64,000 nt of DNA from Beta vulgaris subsp. vulgaris (GCF_026745355.1 NC_079202.1:57984122-58048121), one strand, 5' to 3'. Shown: positions 13,101 to 24,543, counted from the first letter of the stretch. A program made the numbers and translations. The notes: generated by a model not told the origin, from the sequence alone.

Positions 13101-15334
13101 GTAAAAATTGTCCAATTGAAGGTAGGTTCTTAGTTATGTCTGCCTTCAATTTTAGTTTTTGTCACTGCTTATCATCATCACGACAAGTGTTTGCTTTTCA
13201 GTTGTGTAAATCAAAATCTTGACTAGATGCCTTTTTCAAATTACCATGCATAACTCGGATCATCAAAGTCCTCGCACATATCAATCCCAAATTCATTTTG
13301 ATTAGGGAGGCATGCATCTCCTGTAGGTTTCTTCCAGATGACGGTGTTCCCATCAACAGCAATCAGCTCATAGCACAATGATCTAGCAACTGCCTGAAGA
13401 TCAGCCCATTCCTTGTCTTGTTTGGCCCATTGCACGGGCGGGCCAGATATTACAATATATCCTCCTGGGCGGAGTAATCGATCCACTTCAATGAAGTATG
13501 ATGCATCTGCAAACAAATCCACCACATTACATATTGGCTGAAAAAAAGGAAAAACGATCGCATGTAGAGGTAAGTGACATGCACAAAGAACTCACTATAG
13601 GCAGTAAATGGGATCAAACATCTCGAACAGTGCACCAAGTCAAATGAAAATGCAGGAAATGGGAGTCTTCGCGTCCCAAGCATGGCAACAAAAGCTGGTA
13701 CTCCTCTTTCTAAAGCAAATTGGATTTGAGATTTGTGTGAGTCTCTAGGAGCAAAAGAGAGAGTCATAATGTTTTCTGACAGAAGATAACCCCCAAAACT
13801 AGCAACCTGTAAAAAGATTAAAATTTACATGATAAAAAATTACCTGCAAAAGTACAAGTATCTGATTTAAACCATAAATCAGCATCTTACCCCGCAGCCC
13901 ATATCAAGAGCTGTCCTCAAGACTCCGCCCGTAATCGGAATATATTGCCCAAGCTTCTCTATGTACTGTACTGCCCCGTCAGGAAACATTGTTCCCCCAC
14001 CAGGGAAAATAAAGTATTCCCCTTCTATCTTCATCCACCCCTGATGGCCCTTCCTATCAGCAATCTTGTTGTATGGCATATTTGAGTGCCAAATCTGCAC
14101 ATCAACAACAACGATCAACAATACTACATATAACCTTTATCCCCACATAAATAGACCGAAGAGTCAAGCATCAGTAGCACCACTTACCGGATACTTCAAC
14201 TATTTATCCTCACACTGTTCTTTTTCCAAAATATCTTCTCTTAGGAACTCCAAAAGCACCCTCTCTACTAGTCCTGATTGAGTAGAAGTAAAGGTATATA
14301 ATTTAAGCCTTTCAAGATCCACCACACTAGGTTGTCGTCATCATTGTTGTTTTATGTAATAACAAATAACAGCCAGATCCTACTTTGAAAATTGTCATAC
14401 AACTCGAATCATTACAATTAACCCAATGTATGGAACAATGCACCCACATTGGGAAAATACCGCCGCCAAATTTACCTCCTACAATCCCTACAATCTAAGA
14501 AGGCAGACTCACTAACGCAGTAGTTCACTAGCGACACTCCCCACAATAAGCAATCACAAATAATAAATATTATTCTCCTAAAAAATGATGATAGCTTTTC
14601 CCAAAAATCCTAAGATAGCATACACTACAACGCTTTCCAACACCAGGAAGCAAACAGAGTACTATAACACGCAACACTCTACCAGCATCACCCTTAATTC
14701 ATAGTAAACTAAACGTCAAAGATCACCAATGTGAAATCAATACGAAATCCGCTACTTAATCACTCCCAATCAAATCAGCATTACAAAATTCCAATCTTTT
14801 AACAAACATAATCAGCTCAAGCAATCAAATAATCACCAACTTCATCATGTTAAGTAACGAGTAATCAATAATAAAAAAAAAAAGGAGGAGAGAGAAAACA
14901 ACCTTATGCAAACTTTGAGGCCAATGAACAGGAACTTTATAACCCTGAGGAGGAGGAATCAAACAAAGAGGAGAATCCTCGGGCAACGGGCAGTGTCGTT
15001 CTCTATAAAAATTCATTTCTCTACTCAACTGACTATTTCTCTTAGGATCTTCACAAGGCATATAATCAACAAACTCCGCCGGGCAGGCATCGATCATCTG
15101 CCCGCCATTGCTGGTCTCCTCTAAAGCAACAATCAACTTCATCCGTTGCCTCGGATCCGAAGCGGAGGTTCGGAGCAAGGTTTGGCGACCCGAAGCAGCG
15201 AGAGAATCTCCGAGAGGTGTGAAAATGAGGAGGAAAAAAAGTACTACGATTCCGAAAAAACATGCGATTACTAGGTCTAGAAGTTTCCATTGTTTTCCTG
15301 CTTTTTTTGAGGATGAGAGATTTATATGCCCCAT
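7167..15334 (-). CDS. QUA3: QUASIMODO3-like Golgi SAM-dependent methyltransferase
   Basis: Complete minus-strand gene with seven exons: 15334-14903, 14094-13891, 13806-13596, 13506-13245, 13025-12651, 11007-10912 and 7380-7167. All junctions are GT-AG and the frame is unbroken, giving 597 aa. The DUF248 family puts a putative pectin (homogalacturonan) methyltransferase in the Golgi. The product has a short cytosolic tail, one membrane segment at about residues 18-38 (type II topology), the SAM-binding loop [13 protein letters not shown] at about 206-218, and a second DMNAFFGGF motif in the C-terminal half. The MGHINL start and overall reading match Arabidopsis QUA3 (PMT13) more than other family members as I recall them. 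Exon 6 (96 bp) is too short to stand out alone, but it supplies [20 protein letters not shown] and restores both phases. Intron 6 is unusually long (3,531 bp). The 5' side is rich in GA repeats. Confidence 0.95.
8765..8865. repeat. near-perfect 101-bp palindrome in QUA3 intron 6
   Basis: The left arm from 8765 (ttggaatagtgaaatgatga and on) is mirrored by the right arm ending at 8865. The arms are about 47 bp, with one single-base indel next to a central gaattc. Transcribed on either strand it would fold into an almost unbroken hairpin. No flanking target duplication is obvious. Confidence 0.9.
9177..9590 (-). other. 137-aa open frame inside QUA3 intron, unrecognised
   Basis: An uninterrupted frame of 137 codons on the minus strand within the 3.5 kb intron 6. 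Its middle ([20 protein letters not shown] and on) has a protein-like composition, but I recognise no domain. Part of the same sequence recurs in shorter form at about 8220-8330 on the same strand. It may be a fragment of a captured gene or of an old transposon. A functional gene is unlikely. Confidence 0.25.
9620..9890. repeat. diverged tandem duplication, ~143-bp period
   Basis: The segment beginning caatggctaaagggtatgaa at 9620 recurs at 9763. Both copies continue through a GC-richer part and the shared ttgtggagctgcaagagatt. Two copies are present with many substitutions, so the duplication is old. Confidence 0.75.
11318..11441. repeat. tandem duplication in QUA3 intron 5
   Basis: A block starting tcatgcaggatcttatgcat occurs at 11318 and again at 11397, and both copies run into ggtccaaaggacattg. 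The offset is 79 bp, with few differences between copies. Confidence 0.8.
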
Positions 15335-15730
15335 TTTTGTTGATTGGATCTGAGGTGATTAGTTCATCAAATCAAAATGTGCGGAAATTGGTGAGTGAAT
15401 TTTAGGGTTTATGAGATTTGGGGATTTTGGATGTGTGTGTGTGGAAGAAAGATGGAGTGTGATCTGAAGTAGTGTAAAAATTGGGGGGAAAGATGGAGAG
15501 AGAATGTGAATGATTTCTTTTTATTAATGGCGAAAAAACTGGAATTCTAGATTTGCTTTGGAGAGAGAGAGAGAGAGAGAGGGAGGTGACGGTAGTCGGT
15601 GGGATCTTTGGGAGTGTAAACAGTGGAGAGAGAGAGAGAGAGAGAGTGTGGCGGCAGGACAAACGAGATAACCGGTTTTTTATTTTTGTTTGGTTTACCT
15701 TAATGTACTCCACTTCCTTCTTTTTTATTA
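15335..15730 (-). promoter_or_regulatory. QUA3 5' UTR/promoter with two GA microsatellites
   Basis: The region directly upstream of the QUA3 start codon holds two GA runs (15561-15582 and 15625-15646). They read as CT repeats in the sense of the gene, a common feature of plant 5' UTRs and core promoters. The transcription start cannot be placed from sequence alone. The short ORFs here are simple-repeat artefacts. Confidence 0.5.
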
Positions 15731-16075
15731 CTCCCTCCGTCCCATAATATAATGCTTCATTTTCATTTTGGGTGTCCCAAAATATAGTGCTTGGTTCTAT
15801 ATTTAATTTCATATTTTTTCATGATTTGCCTAGAAAAATCGTGTCATCATCATTTGTTTGCTTCTTGAAAATAGTTTTTTTGCTTTGTTTATTCAACCCA
15901 AGAGTTACATTTAATGCTCTTTCACCAATTATTCTCCATTCTCTCTCCTAAGATCACCTTTTTCCACACAACATTTATTTTGATAATAAAAAGTCTTTAC
16001 TTTTCACTTAGATTCTATTTAACTTAATTTCCGTGAAAAAATGGAATCAAGCACTATATTATGGGACGAAGGGAG
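15731..16075. mobile_element. Stowaway MITE, 345 bp
   Basis: The ends are ctccctccgtcccataatat on the left and, on the right, the inverse ending gggacgaagggag, flanked by the dinucleotide TA on both sides (15729-15730 and 16076-16077). This is the standard Stowaway (Tc1/mariner) terminus and target. The subterminal parts also pair (atagtgcttg against caagcactat). The insert begins 397 bp upstream of the QUA3 start codon. Confidence 0.9.
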
Positions 16076-16465
16076 TACAACGTTTCTCTAATTTGAATGG
16101 TTTATAGTAGTATTAAAATCTTTTGTGAAATGTATTTCCTCAAATGACTTTGTCCTAAAATAGTTAAAATAAGGTTTTAGTTTAACACCATTTTTTAAAC
16201 ATCTTTTATACCAACTTAAAGTTAACCTAGTCCTCCTAACCACTGTACACCTACCTAATCTTGTACATCTTCCTAATCTATTCATAGATTTCAAGTATCT
16301 TTCAAATATTAAATCCATCAAACAACACATACAAATACAAGACATGAAAAGAGATTACAAATAAAATCATTCATATGATTTAATGTACGTAAAAGTAAGT
16401 TATATGCTCATATACCATACTACCTTTTTAAGAATCATTTTAAAACGTCTTTGAATAACCAGTTT

Positions 16466-16760
16466 TGTAACACTCCCAAAATCCATACACGTCTATGACT
16501 ACGTCGCATCGACTTTGGGACTATTACCGCCGCGGTGAAATGCAAAACTTATTGAAATGAAACATTTAACTAAAATCATTATTATGAAAACTAAACTGCA
16601 ACGGAAATAAAATGTTAACTACAACTCGGGAATCATCAACGACCCCTTTTTGTCTAAACCACAAACTAAGTAAATCATAATAGTTCTATTAAATTTAACC
16701 AAAATGTTTTAAAGTTTAAAGTCTAGAGAATATTCCCCGTATGCTCAATTTCATGCAGCA
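16466..16760 (-). mobile_element. truncated chromovirus-type LTR fragment
   Basis: The segment opens with tgtaacactcccaaaatcca and later has caacggaaataaaatg. This resembles the end of the chromovirus LTR at 28613 (tgtaacacccccacgactcc, then cagcggaag). No matching far end or target duplication is seen, so it is probably an old truncated LTR. The right limit is approximate. Confidence 0.45.
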
Positions 16761-17154
16761 ACACCAGCACACCTAGTCTGCTCAAGGTTGGAAGGTTCTT
16801 TCTTTACCACTAGGCCAAGACTTTTTGTTGCTCACCTTCATTGTGCAAACATTTGAATATTGGCCAACAACCATAATGGTTGGCCTAGAAGTAAGCAACA
16901 TTGACCCAGCCTACCCAGGATTTTGAGCATAATATTTCAGCCAATCCGATTTTCGAAAAAAGGGAATTTGGCAACTCAATTTCGAAATTATAGGTAAATT
17001 TCAGCCATGCCAAAAAAGCCTGCTTGAATCGTTCGAAATAACAAATTTTGACGCAAAAATTTGATGCCACTTTTTGTAGCCAAAGGTCGGCCCAATCACC
17101 TCTAGGTCACCCAAATATAGCTAATAGAGTGGCTTTCTTCACATAGGAAATGAC
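16761..17154. other. no gene seen
   Basis: A short imperfect palindrome lies around 16861-16884 (ggccaac...gttggcc). Nothing else is recognised, and the 61-codon minus-strand frame has no support. Confidence 0.4.
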
Positions 17155-17887
17155 TTAGGGTGCGTTCTGTTCAACTTAAAAAATTAAGTTTTAGGTCCAA
17201 TAAGTTCAGATAAGTTCAGATAAGTTGCAATAAGGTCTAATAAGTGCAATAAGTTCCAATAAGGTCTAATAAGGTCCAATAAGTTCCAATCAGGTGCAAT
17301 AAGTTCCAATCAGGTGCAATAAGTTCCAATCAGGTGCAATAAGTTCCAATCAGGTCTAATAAGGTCCAATAAGTTCCAATCAGGTCTAATAAGGCCCAAT
17401 AAGGTCCAAATAGTCAATGTTTAATAAACATTTGTATTATTGTCCACCATTTTGTTATTCATAATTTTATATCACTATTAGCGGATTATGTTATTATTAG
17501 AATTTTAATTAAAGTACCACAATGATTATATAGTATTATACTTGTATTAGTGTCTATTATTTTATTATTTATTTGTATTATGTCTATTATTTTATTATTT
17601 ATTTGTATTATGTCTATTATTTTATTATTCATATTACTATTAGCTGATTATGTTATTATTAGAATTTTTTATTAAAGTACCACAATGTATAGTATTATAC
17701 TTGTATTATTGTCTATTATTTGATTATTCATATTGCTATTGAATAATATTATAATCATGGTCAAATAATTAAGGTTAACAATAATAATAATAATAATTAT
17801 TATAATTACAATATTTTGCAATTCGTCTTTAAATAACTAGAGATAACATGTTTTCGTTACTAATAACTATGAAAGATATAAATGTTA

Positions 17888-18127
17888 TCAATTGATTGCT
17901 TCATTATCATCACTGGAGTATCTTTCTTCATCGGAGTATATTTGTTCATCTTCTACATCATCCGCTTCAATCAATACATTTTCTTCATCAACAGCCAACC
18001 ATATTTCATCTGCAATTTTCGCCCGAGTTATCTCCATATTCTTTGTTCTCGTCTTGTCAGTCAAATTTAAATAAATGTTGAAGCTACTGTCACTTTGAAC
18101 ATTTTTTTCTCTTTCTTCTAGTAACAT
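17888..18127 (-). pseudogene. remnant C-terminus of a PIF/Harbinger transposase
   Basis: A minus-strand frame of 79 codons containing ITRAKIADEIW followed by an acidic tail rich in E and D. Plant PIF-type DDE transposases often end with a similar segment (RD-IA-EMW followed by a variable acidic tail). The catalytic DDE part is gone. The inverted repeats and TTA duplication around it support the class; the peptide match by itself is weak. Confidence 0.45.
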
Positions 18128-18486
18128 TCAAATAAATGAAAGGTGAATAAAGCTGAAGAAATGAATGAAGGAGTTGTTGTTAGCAATAAATGTTCAGCTT
18201 ATTTTCATTGATTAGGAAAAGGAGAATCAGGCTCATAATCAAGCCTTTACAATGATAGTTCACTGTCTTTTGCTCATCTTCGATTAGTAACTACTAGTAT
18301 TTTATAAAATTATTTTTTTGATTTTCTACTAGTATTTTATAAAATTAAAACAATACTATTAGATATATTAGTGATGAAAGTTATGTATAGGCAAATATAT
18401 AAATAGTAATTTTTTTGTTAAATTAATTATCATAACAGATAATTAATAATCATTATTTTTTGAAGGACGAATTATAATAATTATTA

Positions 18487-19230
18487 GGAAAAATTGTTAG
18501 AAACTACCTATTAAAGACACTTTTTTTAAAAAAACTACCTTATATCATGTTTATTTTACAAAACTACCTTATAAGTGGAAAAACTTTAAAAAGCACAACC
18601 AAATTCAGAATTTACTAACTATGGTTAACTACTCTATCCAATTATCCCTCTAATATAAGATTATGAAAATACCCCCTAAATTCAGTACGTTACAATATGA
18701 TATCATCACTTTCTTGATCACTTGATGCTCTATCTCTCAAATATACACGTGGCAAGTACAAGCACACCTTCTCTTCCTCATAAGTCAATCCCAAAAACAA
18801 ACCAGCAGTAAAAGTGTCTAGTAGAGTAAGCTTTCACCATCATCAAACCATATTCTTCATCATCATCAACGACATCAATTCATGACCAAAAACCCAATTT
18901 GTATCTGCTTTTGTTACTCATGAAATTAATTGGTGAAGCAAAAGGTTGGGAGAAGAAATTACGCAAACGATTTAAGGGTATTCAATAGTTAAACGCTGCT
19001 GTGAGGGAAATTAACAAAGAGGGGTTGGGGTAAATTAAGGGGGTATTTTAGTAATATTATATTAGAGTGATAATTGGAAGAAATAGTTAACCATGATTAG
19101 TAAATTCTGAATTTGGTAGTGCTTTTTAAAGTTTTTTCACTTATAAGGTAGTTTTGTAAAATAAACATGATATAAGGTAGTTTTTTTAAAAAAAAAGTGT
19201 CTTTAATAGGTAGTTTCTAACAATTTTTCC
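18487..19230. mobile_element. Mutator-type MITE with long inverted repeats, nested
   Basis: A perfect 9-bp target duplication, taattatta (18478-18486 and 19231-19239), flanks a 744-bp element. Its terminal inverted repeats are long (about 180 bp), beginning ggaaaaattgttagaaacta. The middle (about 18,690-19,020) is unique, with catcat-type runs, and I recognise no gene in it. It inserted into the PIF-type element and is therefore younger. Confidence 0.88.
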
Positions 19231-19609
19231 TAATTATTATTCCATAAAAAATTTTGAGGGGTAGTATTTACGTTAGTGGTAATATTTATGTTATTCATGG
19301 TCAATGTTTTTGTCTAATAAGGTCAAATAAGTTTCAATCAGGTTCAATAAGGTCTAATAAGTTTCAATCAGGTCCAATAAGATCTAATAAGTTTCAATCA
19401 GGGTCAATAAGTTCCAATAAGGTCCAATAAGGTCAATCAGGTCCAATAAGTTCCAATCAGGTTCAATCAGGTCCAATAAGTTGAATCAGGTCCAATCAGG
19501 TCCAATCAGGTTTAATAAGTTCCAATAAGTTCAGTTCAGGTTCAATAAGTTCAGTTCAGATAAGTTCCAATAAGTTCAGGTCCAATAAGTTGAATAGAAC
19601 GCACCCTTA

Positions 19610-19982
19610 TTGTCCACAAGGTCACATTAAAAAAAACATGCAAATCCAAAAAAAAAGAAAGCCTTTACAGAAAAGAGCATATAACTATACAAGTGCAATA
19701 AGAAAGTATGCAAATACATTGAATTATGCAACTGAGAAAATTGCATCTGTCAACTCTAAACAAGATACATGAAGTTTTTCTATTACAATTTTTTACCCAC
19801 TCCACTCTACATACACTCACTAATCACTACTCATAAGGCTAATGGATACTTCAAATGAAAAAAAATTAGGTACATAAACTATACAAATAACTTAAAACTA
19901 CACAATTGACTTAAATGCTCACCTCAATTTCCTGTAAATAGTTTGCAAATGAGCAACCAAGAAACCAAATCTTTAACAATCC
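19610..19982. other. downstream region of the glutamate receptor gene
   Basis: No gene. This short AT-rich stretch between the transposon and the GLR stop codon probably holds the GLR 3' UTR, but no terminator or poly(A) signal can be chosen with confidence. Confidence 0.4.
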
Positions 19983-22900
19983 TTAACTTGTACAATTTGG
20001 CCGCAGACATGGCAACCTACACAGAGTCTGGTTACTTGACAGCCATCCACATATTCTACTTCTTAGAATTGCTCCCTTTACAATAGTTAGAATTCGCCAC
20101 TGCTGCTCCACTGAAGGAGTAACAACAGCTAAAAATGCTACTGCTGCTATGCCACCAGTAATGCAGAACAACCCTGCAAAAGGCTTAGGGCCTATGTTTG
20201 TGGTGTTGTTGCTTATGGTTGAAGAGGCTGAACATTTGCACTGAGCAAGCATATTATGCTCCAAACGCTCGATGTCTCCCCTTTCGGTTGCTTTCAGAAT
20301 AGCCTCTGACATGTCTACAGACAGTACAGACCCCTTCTGAAATGCCTGATAGAAAAAGACTATTAGTGAAGTCCAAGTTCAGCAAACTATGAAAATTTGA
20401 AATCAGTATAAATTCATTGAAGATACTCACAAAGCCAAAACCACCGAAGTTGTAAGTTGGTCCTGCAAGAGTGTACCCTCTGCAGTGCTTTGTCAAGAAA
20501 ACCTTGGCGTGTAAAGAAACAAAGAAAGCAGCCTTGATCTCGCCTCTCTCGAAAGCTAAGGGATAGTCCTCAATTGACCGTATTTGCTTAATGTTCTCAG
20601 GCTTAAATTGCAATACATTAACTAAATAAGAACAAACGAAAGAGTTCCAGTTACACCCAACTACTGCATTCTCCCTTCTCAGAGTATCAACATCTTTCAC
20701 AGACGGTTGGAGTTGAGAGATAGTCATCAAGGAGGTTAGTGCAGCTGTGAAGTATATTGATAGCATCAATACTAGGAAATACCAAGGTGCAAGAACCATC
20801 TTCGATAAATTGCTCCGAGGAGCCTCCTCTGCAAAAGTAATAACCATTCATTAATGAATAAGTAATGCAACACAAACACATTTGTTAAATGACTAATTCA
20901 GGGTGCGTTTTCTTTACCTAAAAAAGATAAGTTCAATTTTCAAATAAGTTCTGAAACAAGCTTCAATGAATTCAAATAACATCTATTCAGATACATTTGA
21001 ATTAAACAAGTTTAGTTGAAGCCAGTGCAGTCTTATTCTGTTATAATGATCATAAATCGCAACAAATTTTAGTGAAGGAAATAGGATGTATACTTTGTAC
21101 AAAGAAGAGTAAGGTGAAGGAAAACCAGAAAACTATCCCAATTTGCTGGGAGGCTGAACCACCAGTAGCAAATTCTGGATTTCTTCGACGTTCTACTAAC
21201 CACACCACAAATCCTACGAAAAGACCCATTGATAGGATGAGAACCCACATTTTTATTTCGAAAATTGTTGTAAATATCCACATTTCCTTTGTCTTATCTT
21301 CTTTTACTGTCACAACCATATTCATTCCAGATTTCACATAAGGCTGGGAGAAGTCTGCCCATTTGTATCTTTCTTCTAGAATTAAGATATCGCCAACTGC
21401 AGCATCGAAGGCCTATATACAAAAACAAAAGAGCTTTCGCTATTAAAGCCTCATCAAACTAAAGATCTTCCTACCTTTTCCACCATAAATAGATTCAATA
21501 GACAAGTAAATTGCCTAATACTTGAGCATAAGAAATAGACTCAGAATAGGACTAAGGGTGTGTTCTCTCTGGAACTATAAGTTCGGATATGTTCCAATAA
21601 TCCCGATTTAAATTTAGGTGAAGAGAATGCACCCTAATCTCTGCACATTTATACATGAAATAGCTGAAATAGAAAGCTTCATCATCAAGATACAACCATT
21701 TCCAAAAGTTATTCTAGATGCAGCAAGATATATATGGGAGAATCAATATGAAGTGACCCTAGTCAGGAGAAAAGGCAAACAGATTAAAATAATGTTATGC
21801 TTACCCTCTGATGGATATGATGCACCATGTCATCATATCTGCCATAAAATGGAACCAACTCAAATGAAAGATCATAATGGAGGTATGTAAGGGACTTCAT
21901 AAATACATCAATAACAAACCCTGTAATAGATGTCTGATTATGTGCCACAACGCTAACATTGACAAGATGAAAGGCACCAGAAGCCGGTACAGCAATTCTC
22001 AATGCCTTCTCCTTGGTAGCACCAAAACTCCATCCTCTTGGAACTTCTTGCTGACCACCTGGCCAGTAGATAGGGCCTAATTCAACGTTTGCGTGATGAA
22101 TCCTGGCTTCGGTTCTACCACTTTGTGTAGGGAGTTTTGTTGAGAATCCAAACTCCGAAGACCAAAAGGCTAATTCCCTGTAGCTTTTCCCAACCACATT
22201 GATAATTTGGAAGGTCGGTATGTTTCCTAGCTCGCCATTTTTAAAGCTAATGTTTTCACTCAAACCTTGGAAGTTACTCAACAAGAGCTTTTGAAACATT
22301 AATTCTTTAGAATTTGAATTTCCTGCTGCAGTTTTAGCCTTGTTAATTGCATGAATCACATCATATGCTCTCAAAGCAAACAAACTTGGAATTGGAATTC
22401 CTTGATCATAAGAAAATTCAGTGAAATAGTTTTGCTTGAATTTAAGCTCGAACTCTTTGTAAGATGGCTTACTGGAGTCAAGAATATTTGTTTTGTATCC
22501 AAGGACACCTTGCATGGAAGCAATGACTGATGAATCAGCAGACTCAAGTAGACTCGAAATCTCATCTGATAGTATCCAAACATACCCTTTGTTTACCATA
22601 CCCATCTGATTCGCCTTCTGAAAAAGACAGGTAGCTAGTTGAAGAGAAGAATGCAGTAGTATAAAGACACGGTTACTCCCACCTTTAAGCTTATAAAGTT
22701 GTTGTTCAATGGAAATTTCAGGGTCTGACATGGAAGATATAGGAGGAAAAGCTATGTTCTTCTCTATAGTTACATCAACAAACCTCAGTGAATCAGACAG
22801 AACAGTAAAATGTGCAGCATCCATGGAACATAGATTGGTTTTTTCATAAAGAATCGTTACTCTTTGCCACCGAAAATACCCAACAATGGCAGCAAGACAT

Positions 22901-24492
22901 TGCATATGAAATGAGAAATTATGGGACATTTGTATCAAATTGGATGGTAATGGTACTAAAGGTGAAGGCATCGCAGTTGGAGTTAAGAGCAGGACAGGAA
23001 TTCCCAATAAATTCTTATGAATTTCTGATAAGAATACAGCTTCTGCCAACGAAAATGTTCCTACTAGGACTTCAACTTTCTTGCTACGGATAAGTTTGGA
23101 TGCTGCAAGCATGAACAAATAACATTAATGTGCTTTCATGCTTCAATAAGAATAGTATAAACTGTAAAGAAACTTCCAGTCATGCATATTACACTCATTT
23201 TGTTGGGTATATGGAGCTCATGAAGGTGTATGGGTGTGGAGATGAGGTTGCGTAGAGGGAAAACATCATATTGTGCATAGGGCTAACTTTGAATGGTCAT
23301 ATCTTTCAATCTAGAAATGATTTTGAGGTGATTCAAAGTGGAGGTGATAGCTTGTTCCGAGAGCTTTCCAACGATAGGTCATATGCTCAATTCCGATAAG
23401 AGACGAAGAAGTTATGGCAGTTTTACGTTTCGCCCGATCGGGTCGGGCGAGGGAGCCCGATCGGGCCCGCAACAAAAAAACGTGAAACTGGGCGTTTGGC
23501 AGCTTTTGTTGGCTCGCCCGATGGCATCGGGCCATCTCGCCCGATCGGGCAGCAGGCCGAATTACGACACGGGCGTTTGTTGCCCGATCGGGCCCGGGAG
23601 CAAAATTCTTCGAACGTTAGGCGCCCGATCGGGCGGGTCTTGCCCGACCGGATCGGGCGGGGTCTGTTTTGGGCCGGTTTTGTTCCGAAAACGCGTTTTA
23701 CTAAGTGGGGGTATAAATAGGTGCCCTAATTCGTCATTAATTGTAATTATTCATCTTTAAACACATATTAGAGAGAGAAAAAGCTATAGAGAGAGTTCTT
23801 GACCACGTAAAATTTCTGGTGTATTCTTTCCTGCTTTATTATTTGATATTCTATTATTGTTTGCTATTATTTCTAGATTGATAGTCAATAGAACTTACAC
23901 ATTTGATGTTGCGGCATACATCATGATTAACAATTTAACCCCATATATGCATTATCAGTAACTTCATTTGTGCTTGTCAGTTGTCAGTATTTCCTTAATA
24001 GTAATAGTTATTCTTATCAATAACCCCATATATGCACTATCAGTAACCTCGTTTATGCCAATGGTATGGCACAAATTGCATACAAAAAATTGTATCAATG
24101 CATCAAGGACCATAGTTATATGCTCATCTGTATCACTTAAGGACAACTAGTAGAAAACATAATACAAAAAAAATCTGTTGATTATGAGAATTAAGTAGCT
24201 ATACTAAATTAGTCTTACCTACAGAAGTAGCCTGCAGTGAGCTATGAGAGAAATCTCGAAAATGCAGAGTAATCTGACTGCAACTATCACTGTATAAATC
24301 GCGAACTGCTATTTTCATGGCTATCTTCTGCTCTTTCCCCACACGCGTATTGCCATTGATAACTACACCAATGTTTGTGACAGCATTTCTGTGCATTGAG
24401 CAATTGTAATTGTATCTTCTTTGATTAGCATTGCTGACTTTGGTGTTTAGCACCAGCACCAAAACTACAAATATGTAAGCTAAGGAAGACAT
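19983..24492 (-). CDS. glutamate receptor-like cation channel (GLR)
   Basis: Complete minus-strand gene with five exons: 24492-24219, 23102-21805, 21412-21094, 20828-20431 and 20345-19983. Phases agree at every GT-AG junction, giving 883 aa. Plant GLRs are amino-acid-gated, Ca2+-permeable cation channels. The product has a signal peptide (about residues 1-22), an extracellular ANF-type amino-terminal domain to about 420, and ligand-binding lobe S1 ending around ADFSQPYVKSGMNMVV. Membrane segment M1 follows at about 570-597, a pore loop at about 612-630, and M3 at about 643-665 with YFTAALTSLMTISQL where plant GLRs usually have SYTASLTS. Then come lobe S2 (DVDTLRRENAVVGCNWNSF) and M4 at about 817-838. 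Length and intron layout are normal. Intron 1 carries a solo LTR, intron 2 a MITE. I cannot assign the clade safely. Confidence 0.94.
21556..21634. mobile_element. 79-bp Tourist-like MITE in GLR intron 2
   Basis: The ends gggtgtgttctct and (reverse complement of the right end) gggtgcattctct are inverted repeats flanked by TAA on both sides (21553-21555 and 21635-21637). The termini resemble those of the PIF-type element at 17158, so this may be a deletion derivative of that family. A similar left end without a partner lies at about 20901 in intron 3. Confidence 0.75.
23201..23899 (+). mobile_element. solo LTR, 699 bp, in GLR intron 1
   Basis: The element starts tgttggg and ends acttaca (TGT...ACA) and is flanked by the perfect 5-bp duplication cattt (23196-23200 and 23900-23904). 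It has a plausible LTR promoter, tataaata at 23712-23719, followed by an AT-rich leader, which sets its orientation as plus, antisense to the GLR gene. A GC-rich palindrome cluster lies upstream of the TATA box, where U3 would be. No internal retrotransposon sequence remains and the family is unknown. Confidence 0.85.
23431..23660. repeat. cluster of GCCCGATCGGGC palindromes
   Basis: The 10-bp palindrome cccgatcggg occurs five times (about 23433, 23456, 23540, 23583 and 23624). Two further copies are interrupted at the centre by a few bases (about 23517 and 23643, reading cccgatggcatcggg and cccgaccggatcggg). The host sequence is about 65% A+T, so this block stands out. It lies in the U3-like part of the solo LTR. 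Confidence 0.9.
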
Positions 24493-24543
24493 GATTATTA
24501 GTTTTCTGCTAGTAGTTCAATATTTACATAGAATTATAGTATC

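Larger units (their letters stand above)
17158..19606. mobile_element. PIF/Harbinger-type DNA transposon, 2449 bp, degraded
   Basis: The ends gggtgcgttctgttcaactt and (reverse complement of the right end) gggtgcgttctattcaactt form a long inverted repeat, flanked by TTA on both sides (17155-17157 and 19607-19609). This is the target preference of PIF/Harbinger elements. The subterminal regions (17190-17410 and 19310-19600) are arrays of the ~10-bp word ccaataagtt and variants such as ccaatcaggt. The interior has a decayed transposase tail and a nested Mutator-type MITE. Confidence 0.82.

Noticed and set aside
15402..15812. 136-codon minus-strand ORF upstream of QUA3
   Set aside because: Built largely on CT microsatellites and Stowaway sequence. 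It lies in the 5' UTR/promoter region of QUA3.
16770..16870. Possible tRNA-like A box (ggcctagtggtaaag on the minus strand) suggesting a tRNA or SINE
   Set aside because: No matching B box at the right distance, no cloverleaf could be drawn, and no target duplication was found.
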